Below the pieces are notes generated by a model, which saw only the letters and a program-made list of their open reading frames with translations, made no database searches and was not told the origin of the DNA. DNA of 64,000 bases. Source: Myxococcales bacterium (GTDB lineage Bacteria > Myxococcota_A > Polyangia > Polyangiales > Polyangiaceae). Where the stretch lies: positions 31,023 to 95,022 of the forward strand of contig JADJKB010000023.1 of assembly GCA_016706225.1 (NCBI GenBank), given 5' to 3'. The first letter of the stretch is position 1. Each line of letters starts with the position of its first letter. A program made the position numbers and the translations under genes. Below, piece after piece: positions 38,704 to 47,717 of this stretch.

Positions 38704-38861
38704 CGGAACCACGTTCACCCGCGAGCGCCGAGCGTCAAGTCGTCAGTCGGCATGGCGCTTCAGACGCGGGCGAGTGCCGCATCAGTTTGGTCGCCCGCGG
38801 AAGCGGAACGGACGGTGAAGTCGGCAGGGCCGGCGTTCGGCGGGTGCAACGTGAGTTATGC
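38698..38861 (-). repeat. attC-like site 6
   Basis: GGATAAC to GTTATGC, 164 bp; subtype A with the CGGAACCACG variant of the left arm, also in sites 28 and 32. Confidence 0.85.
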
Positions 38862-38887
38862 GGCGGCGCGCGACTGGGGAATGTGCG

Positions 38888-39391
38888 CTACTTCGTCGCG
38901 TAGCAGGTCGCTCCGTTCCAGGTGAAGCTGGAAGCGGTCAGGGCTGCGGGAAAGCAACCGCCCGGTCCGCAGATTTGGTTGAGCTCGCAGTCGATAACGT
39001 ATTCGGTGGTGGGGCCGCCGAACTGCACGATGTGGCCGGCACATCCCTTTGAATTCTGCGATTCCACCTGAAAGTCGACGGACTCGATACCGGGCTTTGA
39101 ACAGACAAACGAAACGTGCGCGCATACCTCACAGACCGGAGGACCACCCTGGTCTGCGCCTGCCGCATTGTCGGAGTCGAGACTGCCGGAGTCGCCTGCG
39201 ATACCAGCGGATCCCGCGACGCCGCCGGTGCCGGCCTGGGTTCCGCCGGCTCCAGCGCCACCAATGCCCCCCGTGCTACCGGGTGCGCCTGCATCGGTGT
39301 TGCCACCGCACGCAGACATTGCGGCCGTGCCGAGGCACGCGACGAACACGAGGGTTGAGGAGAGGTGTGTCACGGGAGGGCGAGGAAGCAC
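38888..39391 (-). CDS. Cassette 6: Gly-rich lipoprotein
   Basis: A 167-residue lipoprotein from a GTG start: signal ending TAAMSAC (Cys28), then a Gly/Ala/Thr linker (GGIGGAGAGGTQAGTGG) and a Cys-rich domain (CEVCAHVSFVCSKPG, CELNQICGPGGCF). The style is that of myxobacterial surface lipoproteins. Function unknown. Confidence 0.72.
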   Translation of the reverse strand: MLPRPPVTHLSSTLVFVACLGTAAMSACGGNTDAGAPGSTGGIGGAGAGGTQAGTGGVAGSAGIAGDSGSLDSDNAAGADQGGPPVCEVCAHVSFVCSKPGIESVDFQVESQNSKGCAGHIVQFGGPTTEYVIDCELNQICGPGGCFPAALTASSFTWNGATCYATK

Positions 39392-39439
39392 GACTCATGC
39401 CCGTGAAATGGCGCAGCGTGTGCCACGCAGCCTTAGTCC

Positions 39440-39606
39440 GAATAACGAATTTGCGCTCAGCAGCGAGCGCCGGAGAACATCGTAGCAGAGCGCGAGGCGC
39501 CGCAGAGGCGGGCGAGTGCCAAAGACAGAGTGGTCGCCCGCCGCCGCGGAACGGACGGTGAAATTCGCCACTACCGGCGCTCGTCTGCTGCAGCGTCAAG
39601 TTATGC
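39440..39606 (-). repeat. attC-like site 7
   Basis: GAATAAC to GTTATGC, 167 bp; subtype C (left arm GAATTTGCGCTCAGCAGCG), otherwise seen only in sites 12 and 29. Confidence 0.83.
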
Positions 39607-39637
39607 GGCCCTGAGCGCATGGTCGGCGCAAGCCGGG

Positions 39638-39895
39638 TCAACCCGCGGGCGGTGCACGCTCTGGGTGCTTGTCGGGCAGAAAGGCGATCGCGATCATGCC
39701 GATCGGGCCAAGCAGGCACCACAACGGGCTCTGACCCTTTGCAGCGGCGAGGACGCCGACTGCAATGACCATGATGACCCACCCAATGTTGACCAGAATC
39801 AGCGCGCCGCCAGAGCCGAGCGCCAGTGTGGCGAGAACGATGGCAAGCCCAGCGAGGAGTGCGGAGCTTCCGATTTGCTTGTGTGGCGCACGCAC
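39638..39895 (-). CDS. Cassette 7: small membrane protein
   Basis: About 85 residues with two to three hydrophobic helices (SALLAGLAIVLATLALGSGG, LILVNIGWVIMVIAVGVLAAA, CLLGPIGMIAIAFL) and a short polar tail. GTG 39895 is used; the frame also opens from a GTG at 39934 inside site 8. Role unknown. Confidence 0.55.
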   Translation of the reverse strand: MRAPHKQIGSSALLAGLAIVLATLALGSGGALILVNIGWVIMVIAVGVLAAAKGQSPLWCLLGPIGMIAIAFLPDKHPERAPPAG

Positions 39896-39920
39896 GAGCG
39901 AAACTCTGGTGTTCTGGTCC

Positions 39921-40086
39921 GAATAACGAGACACACGTTCACCCGCGAACGCCGAGGAACATCGTAACAGAGCGCGGGGCGTGAACGCACGCGGGCGCGT
40001 GCCGCATCAGAATGTTCGCCCGCGGGCGCGGGACGGACGGTGAAGTCGGCAAGACCGGCGTTCGGCGGGTGCAACGTGAGTTATGC
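39921..40086 (-). repeat. attC-like site 8
   Basis: GAATAAC to GTTATGC, 166 bp; subtype A arms, but the left inner part (GAGGAACATCGTAACAGAGCG) resembles subtypes B and C, so it looks like a hybrid. Confidence 0.82.
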
Positions 40087-40121
40087 GGCGGCGTGTCGGC
40101 AAGCCGTGTGTGAGAGCATTC

Positions 40122-41042
40122 TCAATCCGTTTCTTGCCAGCGAGAGGTCAGGCCACCGCACTCGACGAACTCGACTTCGCCCGCGTCTGTGCCTGCGACA
40201 ACCACCACGGGTGCCCGGGTGGCTGCATGCATTCGATAGCCAGTTTCGTGGACGGACAGATCGGAAGTCAGCGCGCAACATGCAACGTCCTGGCGGGCTT
40301 TCCACTCGGCAATCGCGTCGCCGGTGCCGGCGGAGGCGACGCGAACCGAGCTGTCTGCACCGGCCGACGCGAGGTACGTCCCGGATTCGTCGATTGCGAG
40401 CGAGCGGACAGCGCCGGGGTGCGCTTGGACTTGGAACAGCAGAGCGCCGTCATCAAGATCCCAGGGCCGTCAACAACCCCTCGCGTCGCCGATCGCCACC
40501 AGTGTGCCTGCCCGCGGAACCGCCAAGCGCAAGGGCGGTTCGAGCCCGCTCTCGATGCTGACCCGAGGAGCGCGCTGCTCGGCGGTCCAGACCTCGAGGG
40601 CGCCGTTTTCGGTCAGCGTGAGAACGGTGCGCTCGCGAGAGCACACTGCCGTACAGAATTGCCGCCCAGAGTCGCGGAGCTCGACCGGTGGAGCGGCGCC
40701 TCCGAGGTCAAGAACCCGCAGGACGTGCCGGTCGAAGCTCCGCAAGACCGCGAACGGGCGCTCCGCGACCGCGCAGAGGGCGATGATCCGCATGACGCGA
40801 GGGCTCGACGCAACAATTCGCGACACCTCCCCACCGAGGTCCGACACACGCACGGTGCGATCATCGCTGGCCGTGATGACTTGGCGCCCACCCGATGCAA
40901 AGAGCACCGAGGTGACGGGCCCACTGTGCAACGCCAGCGTCGTGTGTGACTCCGCAGAATCAACCTCCCAGAGAGAAAGCGAGCCGTCCGCGTGGCCCGT
41001 CGCCGCGCGACGGGACTCGGGCTCAAGCGCGACGCAGGACAC
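40122..41042 (-). pseudogene. Cassette 8: WD40-repeat protein with an in-frame stop
   Basis: The minus frame reads WD40 repeats on both sides of a TGA at 40470-40472: HADGSLSLWEVDSAES, GGRQVITASDDRTVRVSD, ENGALEVWTAE before it, and WDLDDGALLFQVQAHPGAVRS, ASAGADSSVRVASAG after it, to the stop at 40122. About 306 codons, roughly seven blades. The start is uncertain (GTG 41042). A beta-propeller scaffold, broken by one stop or by a paired indel. Confidence 0.6.
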
Positions 41043-41183
41043 CGCGCTGGCGCTGCCGGATGGTACAGAGCTTGCCCGGCGGCCATGGCGCAGATTCTAC
41101 CCGGCCTTGCGAGCGACCCGACGCCTGGTCGAGTGAATGCGCCCCACGAGCGCTAGGCCTGGGTGGGTCATTCTGTTTGGCCG

Positions 41184-41346
41184 CATAACGGATGCGCGTT
41201 CACCCGCGAACGCGCGAGATCATCGTATCAGACGGCAGGGCATTTTCGAGGCCGGCGCGTGCCGTAGAAAATTGGGCGCCGGCCGCCGCGGAACGGACGG
41301 TGAAGTCGGCAAGACCCGCGTTCGGCGGGTGGAACGCGAGTTATGC
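41184..41346 (-). repeat. attC-like site 9
   Basis: GCATAAC to GTTATGC, 163 bp; subtype B (GCATTTTCGAGGCCGGCGCG centre), which accompanies ORF-poor cassettes. Confidence 0.82.
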
Positions 41347-41689
41347 CGTGCGTCGGTGGTTCAGGGAGCGGAGCCGTGGGCGCTACCGCGCGGCGCGGCG
41401 CCGTGATCTCGGAGCTCGGCGCCAGCTTGCCCGGCTTCTGCTGAACGGCTCCGGTCGGCAAGGCGCTGGCGGTCTTGGGCGCAGCGCGATTGTTCAACAG
41501 CCGGCTCGTCTTCGAGCGCGATCACGGTCGGGGTCGTCATGGCGCGACCGGACGCGGAGAGACTTCCGACTCAACAGCCCGCCCGGCGCCGTGGGCTCGG
41601 CCGCGCTGCCCCGCTCCTCAAAGCGGAGGAACTCTGAATCTGAGACCGCAAAGACAGTCGGCAAGGCGCCGTGGTCTCGCGAGACACCG
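41347..41689 (-). other. Cassette 9: ORF-poor family N (long form)
   Basis: 343 bp, closest to the unit at 47718. It lacks the terminal CCGTGGT hairpin of the short forms. No gene is supported on either strand. Confidence 0.6.
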
Positions 41690-41852
41690 GCATAACGAGA
41701 CACGTTCACCCGCGAACGCCGAGCGTCAAGTCGTCAGTCGGCAAGGCGCTGCATACGCGGGCGAGTGCCGCATCAGAATGTTCGCCCGCGGAAGCGGAAC
41801 GGACGGTGAAGTCGGCAGGGCCGGCGTTCGGCGGGTGCAACGTGAGTTATGC
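41690..41852 (-). repeat. attC-like site 10
   Basis: GCATAAC to GTTATGC, 163 bp; subtype A, two bases shorter in the left arm (GAGACACGTTC). Confidence 0.85.
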
Positions 41853-41896
41853 AGGGCACGGCACACCGAGATCAGATCTGCGTCTGGTCCGGGCTA

Positions 41897-42460
41897 TCAG
41901 TAGTACTTCGTCGCGGCCATCGAGATTCCAAAGCCGGCGCCGCCAAGGACCAACGCGCCTGCCGCCGTGCCGCACCCGCCACAGCCGCCGGAATCCACCG
42001 GATCCCTCTCGGGGTCCCTCCGCGACCACCGGTACTCCAGGTACGTGCCGAGTACCGCGCCCGCGAGCGCCGACGCCGCGAAGGTTCCCAACACGATGAA
42101 GGTGCGGCCGCTGTCCCTCTGAACGACGTCAACGCGGCGGACGTCGACGAGTTCCGCGGACCGCCGGTCAAAGAACAGCTGGCCATCGCGAACGGATGCC
42201 TTGAACGGCGGGCGAAGCGTCTCGACTTGTTCATATCCGTCGCCGCCGATCACGACGCGGGCTTCTTTGAACGTGCCGTCTATTGACGCGGAGTCGCCGC
42301 GGAATGTTCTCACAGTGACCGGCGCGCGGCCGGGACCGTGCTCGTCGAGTCGAGCGAGCTCTGGCCCCGGCACCTGCGCGACGCGGAAGCAACCCGTCAG
42401 GCAGAACACGGGAAGGAGGAACCGACCGCGCACCGAAGAAGGATAGCACTCGAGATGCAC
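41897..42460 (-). CDS. Cassette 10: lipoprotein with C-terminal hydrophobic segments
   Basis: A 187-residue protein. GTG 42460 is chosen because GGGAGGAG lies 9 bases upstream; the frame also opens from the attC. Lipobox FCLTGC, then RAPVTVRTFRGDSASIDGTF and VRRVDVVQRDSGRTF, similar in style to cassette 4, then a hydrophobic helix (FIVLGTFAASALAGAVLGTY) and a Gly/Cys-rich end. Unknown function. Confidence 0.62.
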   Translation of the reverse strand: MHLECYPSSVRGRFLLPVFCLTGCFRVAQVPGPELARLDEHGPGRAPVTVRTFRGDSASIDGTFKEARVVIGGDGYEQVETLRPPFKASVRDGQLFFDRRSAELVDVRRVDVVQRDSGRTFIVLGTFAASALAGAVLGTYLEYRWSRRDPERDPVDSGGCGGCGTAAGALVLGGAGFGISMAATKYY

Positions 42461-42491
42461 TGCGGGTCGCTCCTCCCGCGCGGCAGCGGCT

Positions 42492-42656
42492 GCATAACGA
42501 GACACACGTTCACCCGCGAACGCCGAGCGTCAAGTCGTCAGTCGGCAAGGCGCTACAGACGCGGGCGAGTGCCGCTTCAGTGTGGTCGCCCGCGGGCGCG
42601 GAACGGACGGCGAAGTCGACAAGACCGGCGTTCGGCGGGTGCAACGTGAGTTATGC
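42492..42656 (-). repeat. attC-like site 11
   Basis: GCATAAC to GTTATGC, 165 bp, subtype A. Confidence 0.85.
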
Positions 42657-42713
42657 GGCAATTCGTGGCGATCGCGACGTGATGTCGCGAGGCGTATCAT
42701 CTCGTGTGACCCA

Positions 42714-43109
42714 ATGGTCCGGGCTCGCGTCCTCACGATCGCATTGCTTGCGGTGATCGCCCTCGGGGTGGCGGCCACGTTCGGGTTGATGAGAACGGCG
42801 CAGACACCCGCGCGGGTCCCGACGAGCTCAATGGAGGGCCTCGACGACGTGGACTTTGAGGAACGCTCCGCTTCGCCCAGCCCGGGCGAGCGCGAGCTTG
42901 AGGAAGAGATCGAAGCGCGTCGCGCGATTCGCGACCAGGGCCTTGATGCGGGCCTCGGCGAGGTGAAGAAGATGGTGAGGGTGAAGGACAACCTGAAGAA
43001 ACACTGGCAGACCGGAGGACTCCCCAACGAGGGCGACCGCCGAATGCTCCGCCACCTTTGCCAGAGGCTGGGCGACCCGAGTTGCAGCCAATTGCCGTTG
43101 GCCGAATAA
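42714..43109 (+). CDS. Cassette 11: single-pass membrane protein, reversed orientation
   Basis: A 131-residue protein with an N-terminal helix (VLTIALLAVIALGVAATFGL), an acidic stretch (ELEEEIEARRAIRDQG) and a basic C-terminal part (VKKMVRVKDNLKKHW). TAA lies inside site 12. It is on the plus strand. The family is unknown to me. Confidence 0.55.
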   Translation: MVRARVLTIALLAVIALGVAATFGLMRTAQTPARVPTSSMEGLDDVDFEERSASPSPGERELEEEIEARRAIRDQGLDAGLGEVKKMVRVKDNLKKHWQTGGLPNEGDRRMLRHLCQRLGDPSCSQLPLAE

Positions 43110-43269
43110 CGAATTTGCGCTCAGCAGCGAGCGCCGGAGAACATCGTAGCAGAGCGCGGGGCGCCGCAGAGGCGGGCGAGTGCCGAAGACAGAGTGGTCG
43201 CCCGCCGGCGCGGAACGGACGGTGAAACTCGCCTGACCGGCGCTCGTCTGCTGCAGCGTCAAGTTATGC
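43104..43269 (-). repeat. attC-like site 12
   Basis: GAATAAC to GTTATGC, 166 bp; subtype C, nearly identical to site 29, which follows the duplicate gene. Confidence 0.85.
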
Positions 43270-43298
43270 AGCGCCCGCGAGCTCTCAGAGCGGAGCGC

Positions 43299-44232
43299 CT
43301 AGGAAGCACTCCGATCGCCTGGAGTCGGGCGCGGGCGAGTGCGTCATCCGTCGAGTGGACGGGCGTCACCACGGCCGAAGCGTACTCGATGGCGCCCGAG
43401 CGACGTCGTTCTGGGTCTCCGCCAGCGTTCCCAGCAGCATATGGATCCTCGACACGCCGCTCGGCTGCAGCGTGCTTTCCGTCGGATTCCGCGGCGCGCT
43501 TAAGGAGATCCTCCTTCGCTACGGCGCCACGACGGGCGAGATCGGCAACGCTTGGCCCCAGGCCGAATCCGGTGCGGCGGCGGAGTCGGGTGGATCGCCG
43601 TGGTCACGCACTTGCACACCGCCGCGCGGGCGTTGGTTGGCGCGCCGCCGCGCGCGCGAAATGCGCGGCCGCGTCTTTTATCTGGTGGGACCCTCGCGCA
43701 GGAGCAGGTATCCCAACATCAGCTCGGGAGAAGCGCCCTCTGGAGCAATGCGTTGTGCGTGTCTGACGTCATCAAGGGCGCTGTCGAATGCGCCCGCGAT
43801 GAACCTCCACGCGCGCGCCAAATACACATCTGGTGAGGAATCCGGTGCTTGCCGGATCGACTCGTTCAGGATCTTCTGGGCGCGGCCAAGGTCGCCGGTG
43901 GCGACAACCACAGTACCCTGCAGCGAAAGGAAGAGCGCGCGTCGTTCCCCATTCGTGGATTCCGCACCGTGCCGCGCGACTGTTTCGGCTTTCGAGTACT
44001 CACCAAGTTGAAGCAGTGCCTGGGCTGCGACCGCGCGCGCCGCATGTTGTCCCCGGCGAGGTCATCAACTGATCGCAGGCCGTCGCGGCGGAGGAGTACC
44101 GCCCGGCGGCGAAGTCCGCGGCACTGGGACTGGTCGAAACCGACATCCGCACCTTTCGCCGGGGGTCAGAACGGTTGCACGTGGGAACGCCCAGTAGCAC
44201 GAGCGGAACGACAAGCGGGCAAGACTTCGCAC
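43299..44232 (-). pseudogene. Cassette 12: degraded duplicate of the TPR-like lipoprotein
   Basis: It aligns by eye over its full length with the intact gene at 57119-58063, but several one- to few-base indels break the frame (for example around 43400-43600 and 43880). Recognisable pieces include SPDVYLAR, FDSALDDVRHAQRIAPEG and LMLGYLLLREGPTR. Confidence 0.75.
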
Positions 44233-44252
44233 GAGCGCTTTCTGAACCGGCT

Positions 44253-44419
44253 GAATAACGAGACACACGTTCACCCGCGAACGCCGAGCGTCAAGTCGTC
44301 AGTCGGCAAAGGCGCTGCAGACGCGGGCGAGTGCCGCATCACAATGGTCGCCCGCGGACGTGGAACGGACGGTGAAAACTCGCCTGGCTGGCGTTCGGCG
44401 GGTGCAACGTGAGTTATGC
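44253..44419 (-). repeat. attC-like site 13
   Basis: GAATAAC to GTTATGC, 167 bp; subtype A carrying the diagnostic CATCACAATGG and CGCCTGGCTGG variants shared only with site 24. Confidence 0.85.
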
Positions 44420-44440
44420 AGTGCGTGAAGATCACCGCAC

Positions 44441-44739
44441 CTACCAGAGAGCCTCCCGGTGGTCTTGGGTCTCCAGCGGCTCCCGAATCGAGGAAAGCGG
44501 ACGGATCAACGGGCCCGAGGGCCACGTTCAGAACGGTGCTCTCGTAGGCCCAGGTCCGATCGAGGCCGTGCCGACCGTTGTGGACGAGGCGGCACCATTG
44601 CCCGGGATGGAGACGGATCGCGCGACCGTGCGGGAAGCGAAAGGGCGGTTGGCGTCGCATTTCGCAGAGCGGCACCAGGGCCGCCGCGGGACTCCTTCGT
44701 CCACCGCGTGACGAGGGCCTGAACCACCACGGTGCTCAT
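44441..44739 (-). pseudogene. Cassette 13: internally deleted copy of the cassette 24 gene
   Basis: It matches 50687-51187 at both ends (MSTVVVQALVTRWTKESRG and WCRLVHNGRHGLDRTWAYES) but lacks roughly 200 bp in the middle, from near 44629, and has a one-base difference near 44485. The deletion shifts the frame. Confidence 0.7.
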
Positions 44740-44743
44740 AGCT

Positions 44744-44910
44744 GCATAACGGCACACGCGTTCACCCGCGAGCGCCGAAGTCCAAAGGTATCAGACGGCA
44801 GGGCGCTGCACACGCGGGCGAGTGCCGCATCAGAGTGTTCGCCCGCGGACGCGGAACGGACGGTGAAACTGGCGACAACCGGCGCTCGGCGGGTGGAACG
44901 CGAGTTAGGC
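44744..44910 (-). repeat. attC-like site 14
   Basis: GCATAAC to GTTAGGC, 167 bp; subtype A variant with GCGAACGCCGAAGTCCAAAGG-like left inner arm, similar to site 31. Confidence 0.82.
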
Positions 44911-44945
44911 AGCACCGGCGGCTCGCCGCTGTGGCCCAGAAGCGC

Positions 44946-45470
44946 CTAAGGGTCAGGCACCCTGCACTCGAGGATGTCGCATCGGAAGTAGCCCGAGGTG
45001 CGCGCAGCCTCCAGGACTTCGACTTGGAAGTACAACGGGACATTGCCAAAAACGCACGGAAGGTGGGCGAGTCGGGTGCGGAACTCGTCGCGCGTGAGCC
45101 TGCGCGGGATTCTCCACACCGTCCCGTGCTCGTAGGTAGGTTCGACGCACGTCAAGCCAAGCTGAAGAAGCGTGTCCAGGGTTGCGTTGACGTCGCGGAC
45201 CTCAAGCAGAACGAGGTCGTAGCTCTCGAATTGGTATCCACGGTCGTACAGGGAGAGGTCGCGTTCCACAGGAAAGGCGCTTCCAAGGTTGAAGACCCTG
45301 CCCGTCGACTTGTTGATGATGATGCCCTGAGACCCCGCCACGGGTTCCGACCTGTCGCGAAACGGGAAGAACCAGCCATTCTGGAGTTCGCGGATCCCAG
45401 GTTCATGAATGACGACGTCGTCCGGCACATGCATGTCGGCAATCGTCCGCGCAGAGGTTTGGTCGAGCAC
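44946..45470 (-). CDS. Cassette 14: Imm35-like immunity protein
   Basis: A 174-residue protein from GTG 45470, 8 bases from site 15. The N-terminal half, LQNGWFFPFRDR, GSQGIIINKSTGRVFNLGSAFPVERDLSLYD, has the layout of immunity protein 35 (YrhB type), whose members neutralise peptidase-type polymorphic toxins. The second half (EVRDVNATLDTLLQLGL to YFRCDILECR) is a separate small domain. No toxin gene is nearby. Confidence 0.6.
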   Translation of the reverse strand: MLDQTSARTIADMHVPDDVVIHEPGIRELQNGWFFPFRDRSEPVAGSQGIIINKSTGRVFNLGSAFPVERDLSLYDRGYQFESYDLVLLEVRDVNATLDTLLQLGLTCVEPTYEHGTVWRIPRRLTRDEFRTRLAHLPCVFGNVPLYFQVEVLEAARTSGYFRCDILECRVPDP

Positions 45471-45477
45471 TACGTCT

Positions 45478-45642
45478 GCCTAACGAGACACACGTTCACC
45501 CGCGAACGCCGAGCGTCAAGTCGTCAGTCGGCAAGGCGCTGCAGACGCGGGCGAGTGCCGCATCAGAATGTTCGCCCGCGGAAGCGGGACGGACGGTGAA
45601 GTCGGCAAGACCGGCGTTCGGCGGGTGCAACGTGAGTTATGC
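45478..45642 (-). repeat. attC-like site 15
   Basis: GCCTAAC to GTTATGC, 165 bp; a clean subtype A reference copy. Confidence 0.86.
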
Positions 45643-45684
45643 GGCAGGGTCAGGCACGGCGCACCGGTCCGTTGGCTGCACGGG

Positions 45685-46602
45685 TCATCTGAGGACCAGC
45701 GCGGCGCTGGCAAATGCTCCTGTGGGAGCCTCGCCGATGCTTGTTGCTGCGACTTCGTACTCCCAGGAAGGCGCGGTGATTTTCCTGAAGTCACCGGCGC
45801 TAATGCTAATTGACCCGAAGCACCCCACGGTCGGCAAGAGTTGCAGCGCTGCGCTTGGAACGATGAGCTCGCCAGAACCGGTGGGCACTTCGCACTGAAT
45901 CGTTGTCGATTCGCCGGCATCAACGTTGTCGCAGACCAGGGTCGCTCGAACGGAGGATTTCGGTTCGATCGCCCACTGTATCCCCAGGTCAGTCTCCGTA
46001 TCGACCTCCAGGGGAAGCGGCATGTCAGGTCCCCAGCTACCCTGCTGAAACGCAGGTTGCTCCAGCAGAAACGGAGGCGGCGCCTCAAGGGCTGCGTTCA
46101 ATGGAGGACCGATGTCGAAAGTACCGACGACCGCAACCTCCTGTCCGGCGTTCCACGGCGCCTTGGGCCAGAGACCGTACACGGCGGTGTCCTGCCATGT
46201 CTCGACAACGGCAATCTCTAATCCCCAAGTCACCGTCACCGTCCCGGTCGCGTTCCAGTCTGGACCGGCGTCGGCGGCCCAGGTGCACGTGGTGATGGCG
46301 CAGGCACCGACCAACGAACGGCGGCAGTAGAAGAATTCGGGACTCTTCATCAATGCAACCACGAGGTCGAAGTGGGAACCGGATCTCGCGACGTAGACGT
46401 ATCCGTTTGGCGGTATGTGGGGCGGGCCATCGACGTGACGAAACCCGCGCTTCTCGCGATCGGTCGTCGTGGTACCGCACCCCAAGAAAGCGCAGGTGAA
46501 GGCAAGGAGGACGCAGCGGGCGGACCACCGGAGGGCGCCACCTCCCTCGACGACGGCGTCGGCAGCCATGAGCATGACAGCGCAAGGGGACTTGGTGGTC
46601 AT
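45685..46602 (-). CDS. Cassette 15: hypothetical lipoprotein (305 aa)
   Basis: Start taken at ATG 46602 (MTTKSPCAVM); the frame opens further upstream inside site 16. Hydrophobic signal and lipobox CAFLGC, then a beta-rich domain with many Trp residues (TCTWAADAGPDWN, VTVTWGLEIAVVETWQD, QGSWGPDMPLPLEVD) ending SWEYEVAATSIGEAP. An exported protein of unknown function, large for this array. Confidence 0.6.
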   Translation of the reverse strand: MTTKSPCAVMLMAADAVVEGGGALRWSARCVLLAFTCAFLGCGTTTTDREKRGFRHVDGPPHIPPNGYVYVARSGSHFDLVVALMKSPEFFYCRRSLVGACAITTCTWAADAGPDWNATGTVTVTWGLEIAVVETWQDTAVYGLWPKAPWNAGQEVAVVGTFDIGPPLNAALEAPPPFLLEQPAFQQGSWGPDMPLPLEVDTETDLGIQWAIEPKSSVRATLVCDNVDAGESTTIQCEVPTGSGELIVPSAALQLLPTVGCFGSISISAGDFRKITAPSWEYEVAATSIGEAPTGAFASAALVLR

Positions 46603-46621
46603 TGCCAACGCGGGTTGGGCC

Positions 46622-46787
46622 GAATAACGACACACGCGTTCACCCGCGAACGCGCGAGGACCATCGTATCAGACGGCAGAGCATTTTCGAGGCCGGCGCG
46701 TGCCGCAGACAGAGTGTCGCCGGCCCTTGCGGAACGAACGTGAAAGCCGGCAAGGCGCGCGTTCGGCGGGTGGAACGCGAGTTATAC
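46622..46787 (-). repeat. attC-like site 16
   Basis: GAATAAC to GTTATAC, 166 bp; subtype B with loop CGCAGACAGAGTGTC. Confidence 0.82.
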
Positions 46788-47026
46788 CGTGGTGGAACTT
46801 CGGTTGTTCGGGGGCAAGTGACCCGAAGCGTCACCGTGCGGCACGGCGCCATGGGCTCGGAGCTCGGTCACCAGCTCGCGCGGCTTCTGTTCACCGCGCC
46901 ACGGTCGGCAAGACGCTCGGGGCCGGCCACGACGTTTGGGCAGAGGAACTCTGAGACCGCAGGGAAACAAAACCGATGGAACAGCTTGGTGATCTTGCCG
47001 CGACGTCAACCCGTGGAAAGACAGCG
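46788..47026 (-). other. Cassette 16: ORF-poor family N (short form)
   Basis: 239 bp, diverged from the other short forms. It has CCGTGGTGGAACTTCGG in place of the perfect hairpin. A minus-strand frame ending NNRSSTTV parallels that of cassette 1, the only hint of coding. Confidence 0.58.
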
Positions 47027-47191
47027 GGATAACGAGACACACGTTCACCCGCGAACGCCGAGCGTCAAGTCGTCAGTTGGCGAGGCGCTGCAGACGCGGG
47101 CGAGTGCCGCATCAGAATGTTCGCCCGCGGAAGAGGAACGGACGGTGAAGTCGGCAAGGCCGGCGTTCGGCGGGTGCAACGTGAGTTAGGC
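47027..47191 (-). repeat. attC-like site 17
   Basis: GGATAAC to GTTAGGC, 165 bp, subtype A. It supplies the TAA stop of the barstar gene. Confidence 0.85.
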
Positions 47192-47545
47192 GGAGCCAGA
47201 CTTGACTGTCCGAGTGTCCTTGTAGAACGAAAGCGCGAGAACCGGATCGCGGCCGCTATCGATGCGTCGCCAGTTTACGAACGCAGTGCAATCAACGAGG
47301 GCCTCGTAGATTTCGGGGCAGCGTTTCACTACGTCATCAACGTGGTCAAGGGCGAGCGTGAGCACCTGGCCGGGCGGGACGTGGATAGACGTCATCCCGG
47401 CGCCGGCGTCGTCGAGGGACGTCATGCAGTCGATCCAAGCGTTCATGTTGCGCCCGTAGAACCCAGGAAAGCCAAGAGCCTCAGCGAAAACGTCGTGGAA
47501 CGATGCCCAGTCGGTAATGCGCGACCCATCGATGTTGACGATCAT
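47186..47545 (-). CDS. Cassette 17: barstar-family ribonuclease inhibitor
   Basis: A 119-residue protein. The barstar signature is clear: ITDWASFHDVFAEALGFPGFYGRNMNAWIDCMTSL, followed by the acidic/aromatic second half. Barstar binds and blocks barnase-type secreted ribonucleases. No ribonuclease gene is in the window, so it is an orphan immunity protein. ATG is 8 bases from site 18 and the stop lies inside site 17, so the gene fills its cassette. Confidence 0.85.
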   Translation of the reverse strand: MIVNIDGSRITDWASFHDVFAEALGFPGFYGRNMNAWIDCMTSLDDAGAGMTSIHVPPGQVLTLALDHVDDVVKRCPEIYEALVDCTAFVNWRRIDSGRDPVLALSFYKDTRTVKSGSA

Positions 47546-47552
47546 CGCTGCC

Positions 47553-47717
47553 GCCTAACGAGACACGCGTTCACCCGCGAACGCGCGAGATCATCGTAAC
47601 AGAGCGCGGGGCATTTTCGAGGCCGGCGCGTGCCGTAGAAAATTGGGCGCCGGCCGCCGCGGAACGGACGCTGAAGTCGGCAAGACCCGCGTTCGGCGGG
47701 TGCAACGCGAGTTATGC
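47553..47717 (-). repeat. attC-like site 18
   Basis: GCCTAAC to GTTATGC, 165 bp, subtype B. Confidence 0.83.
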
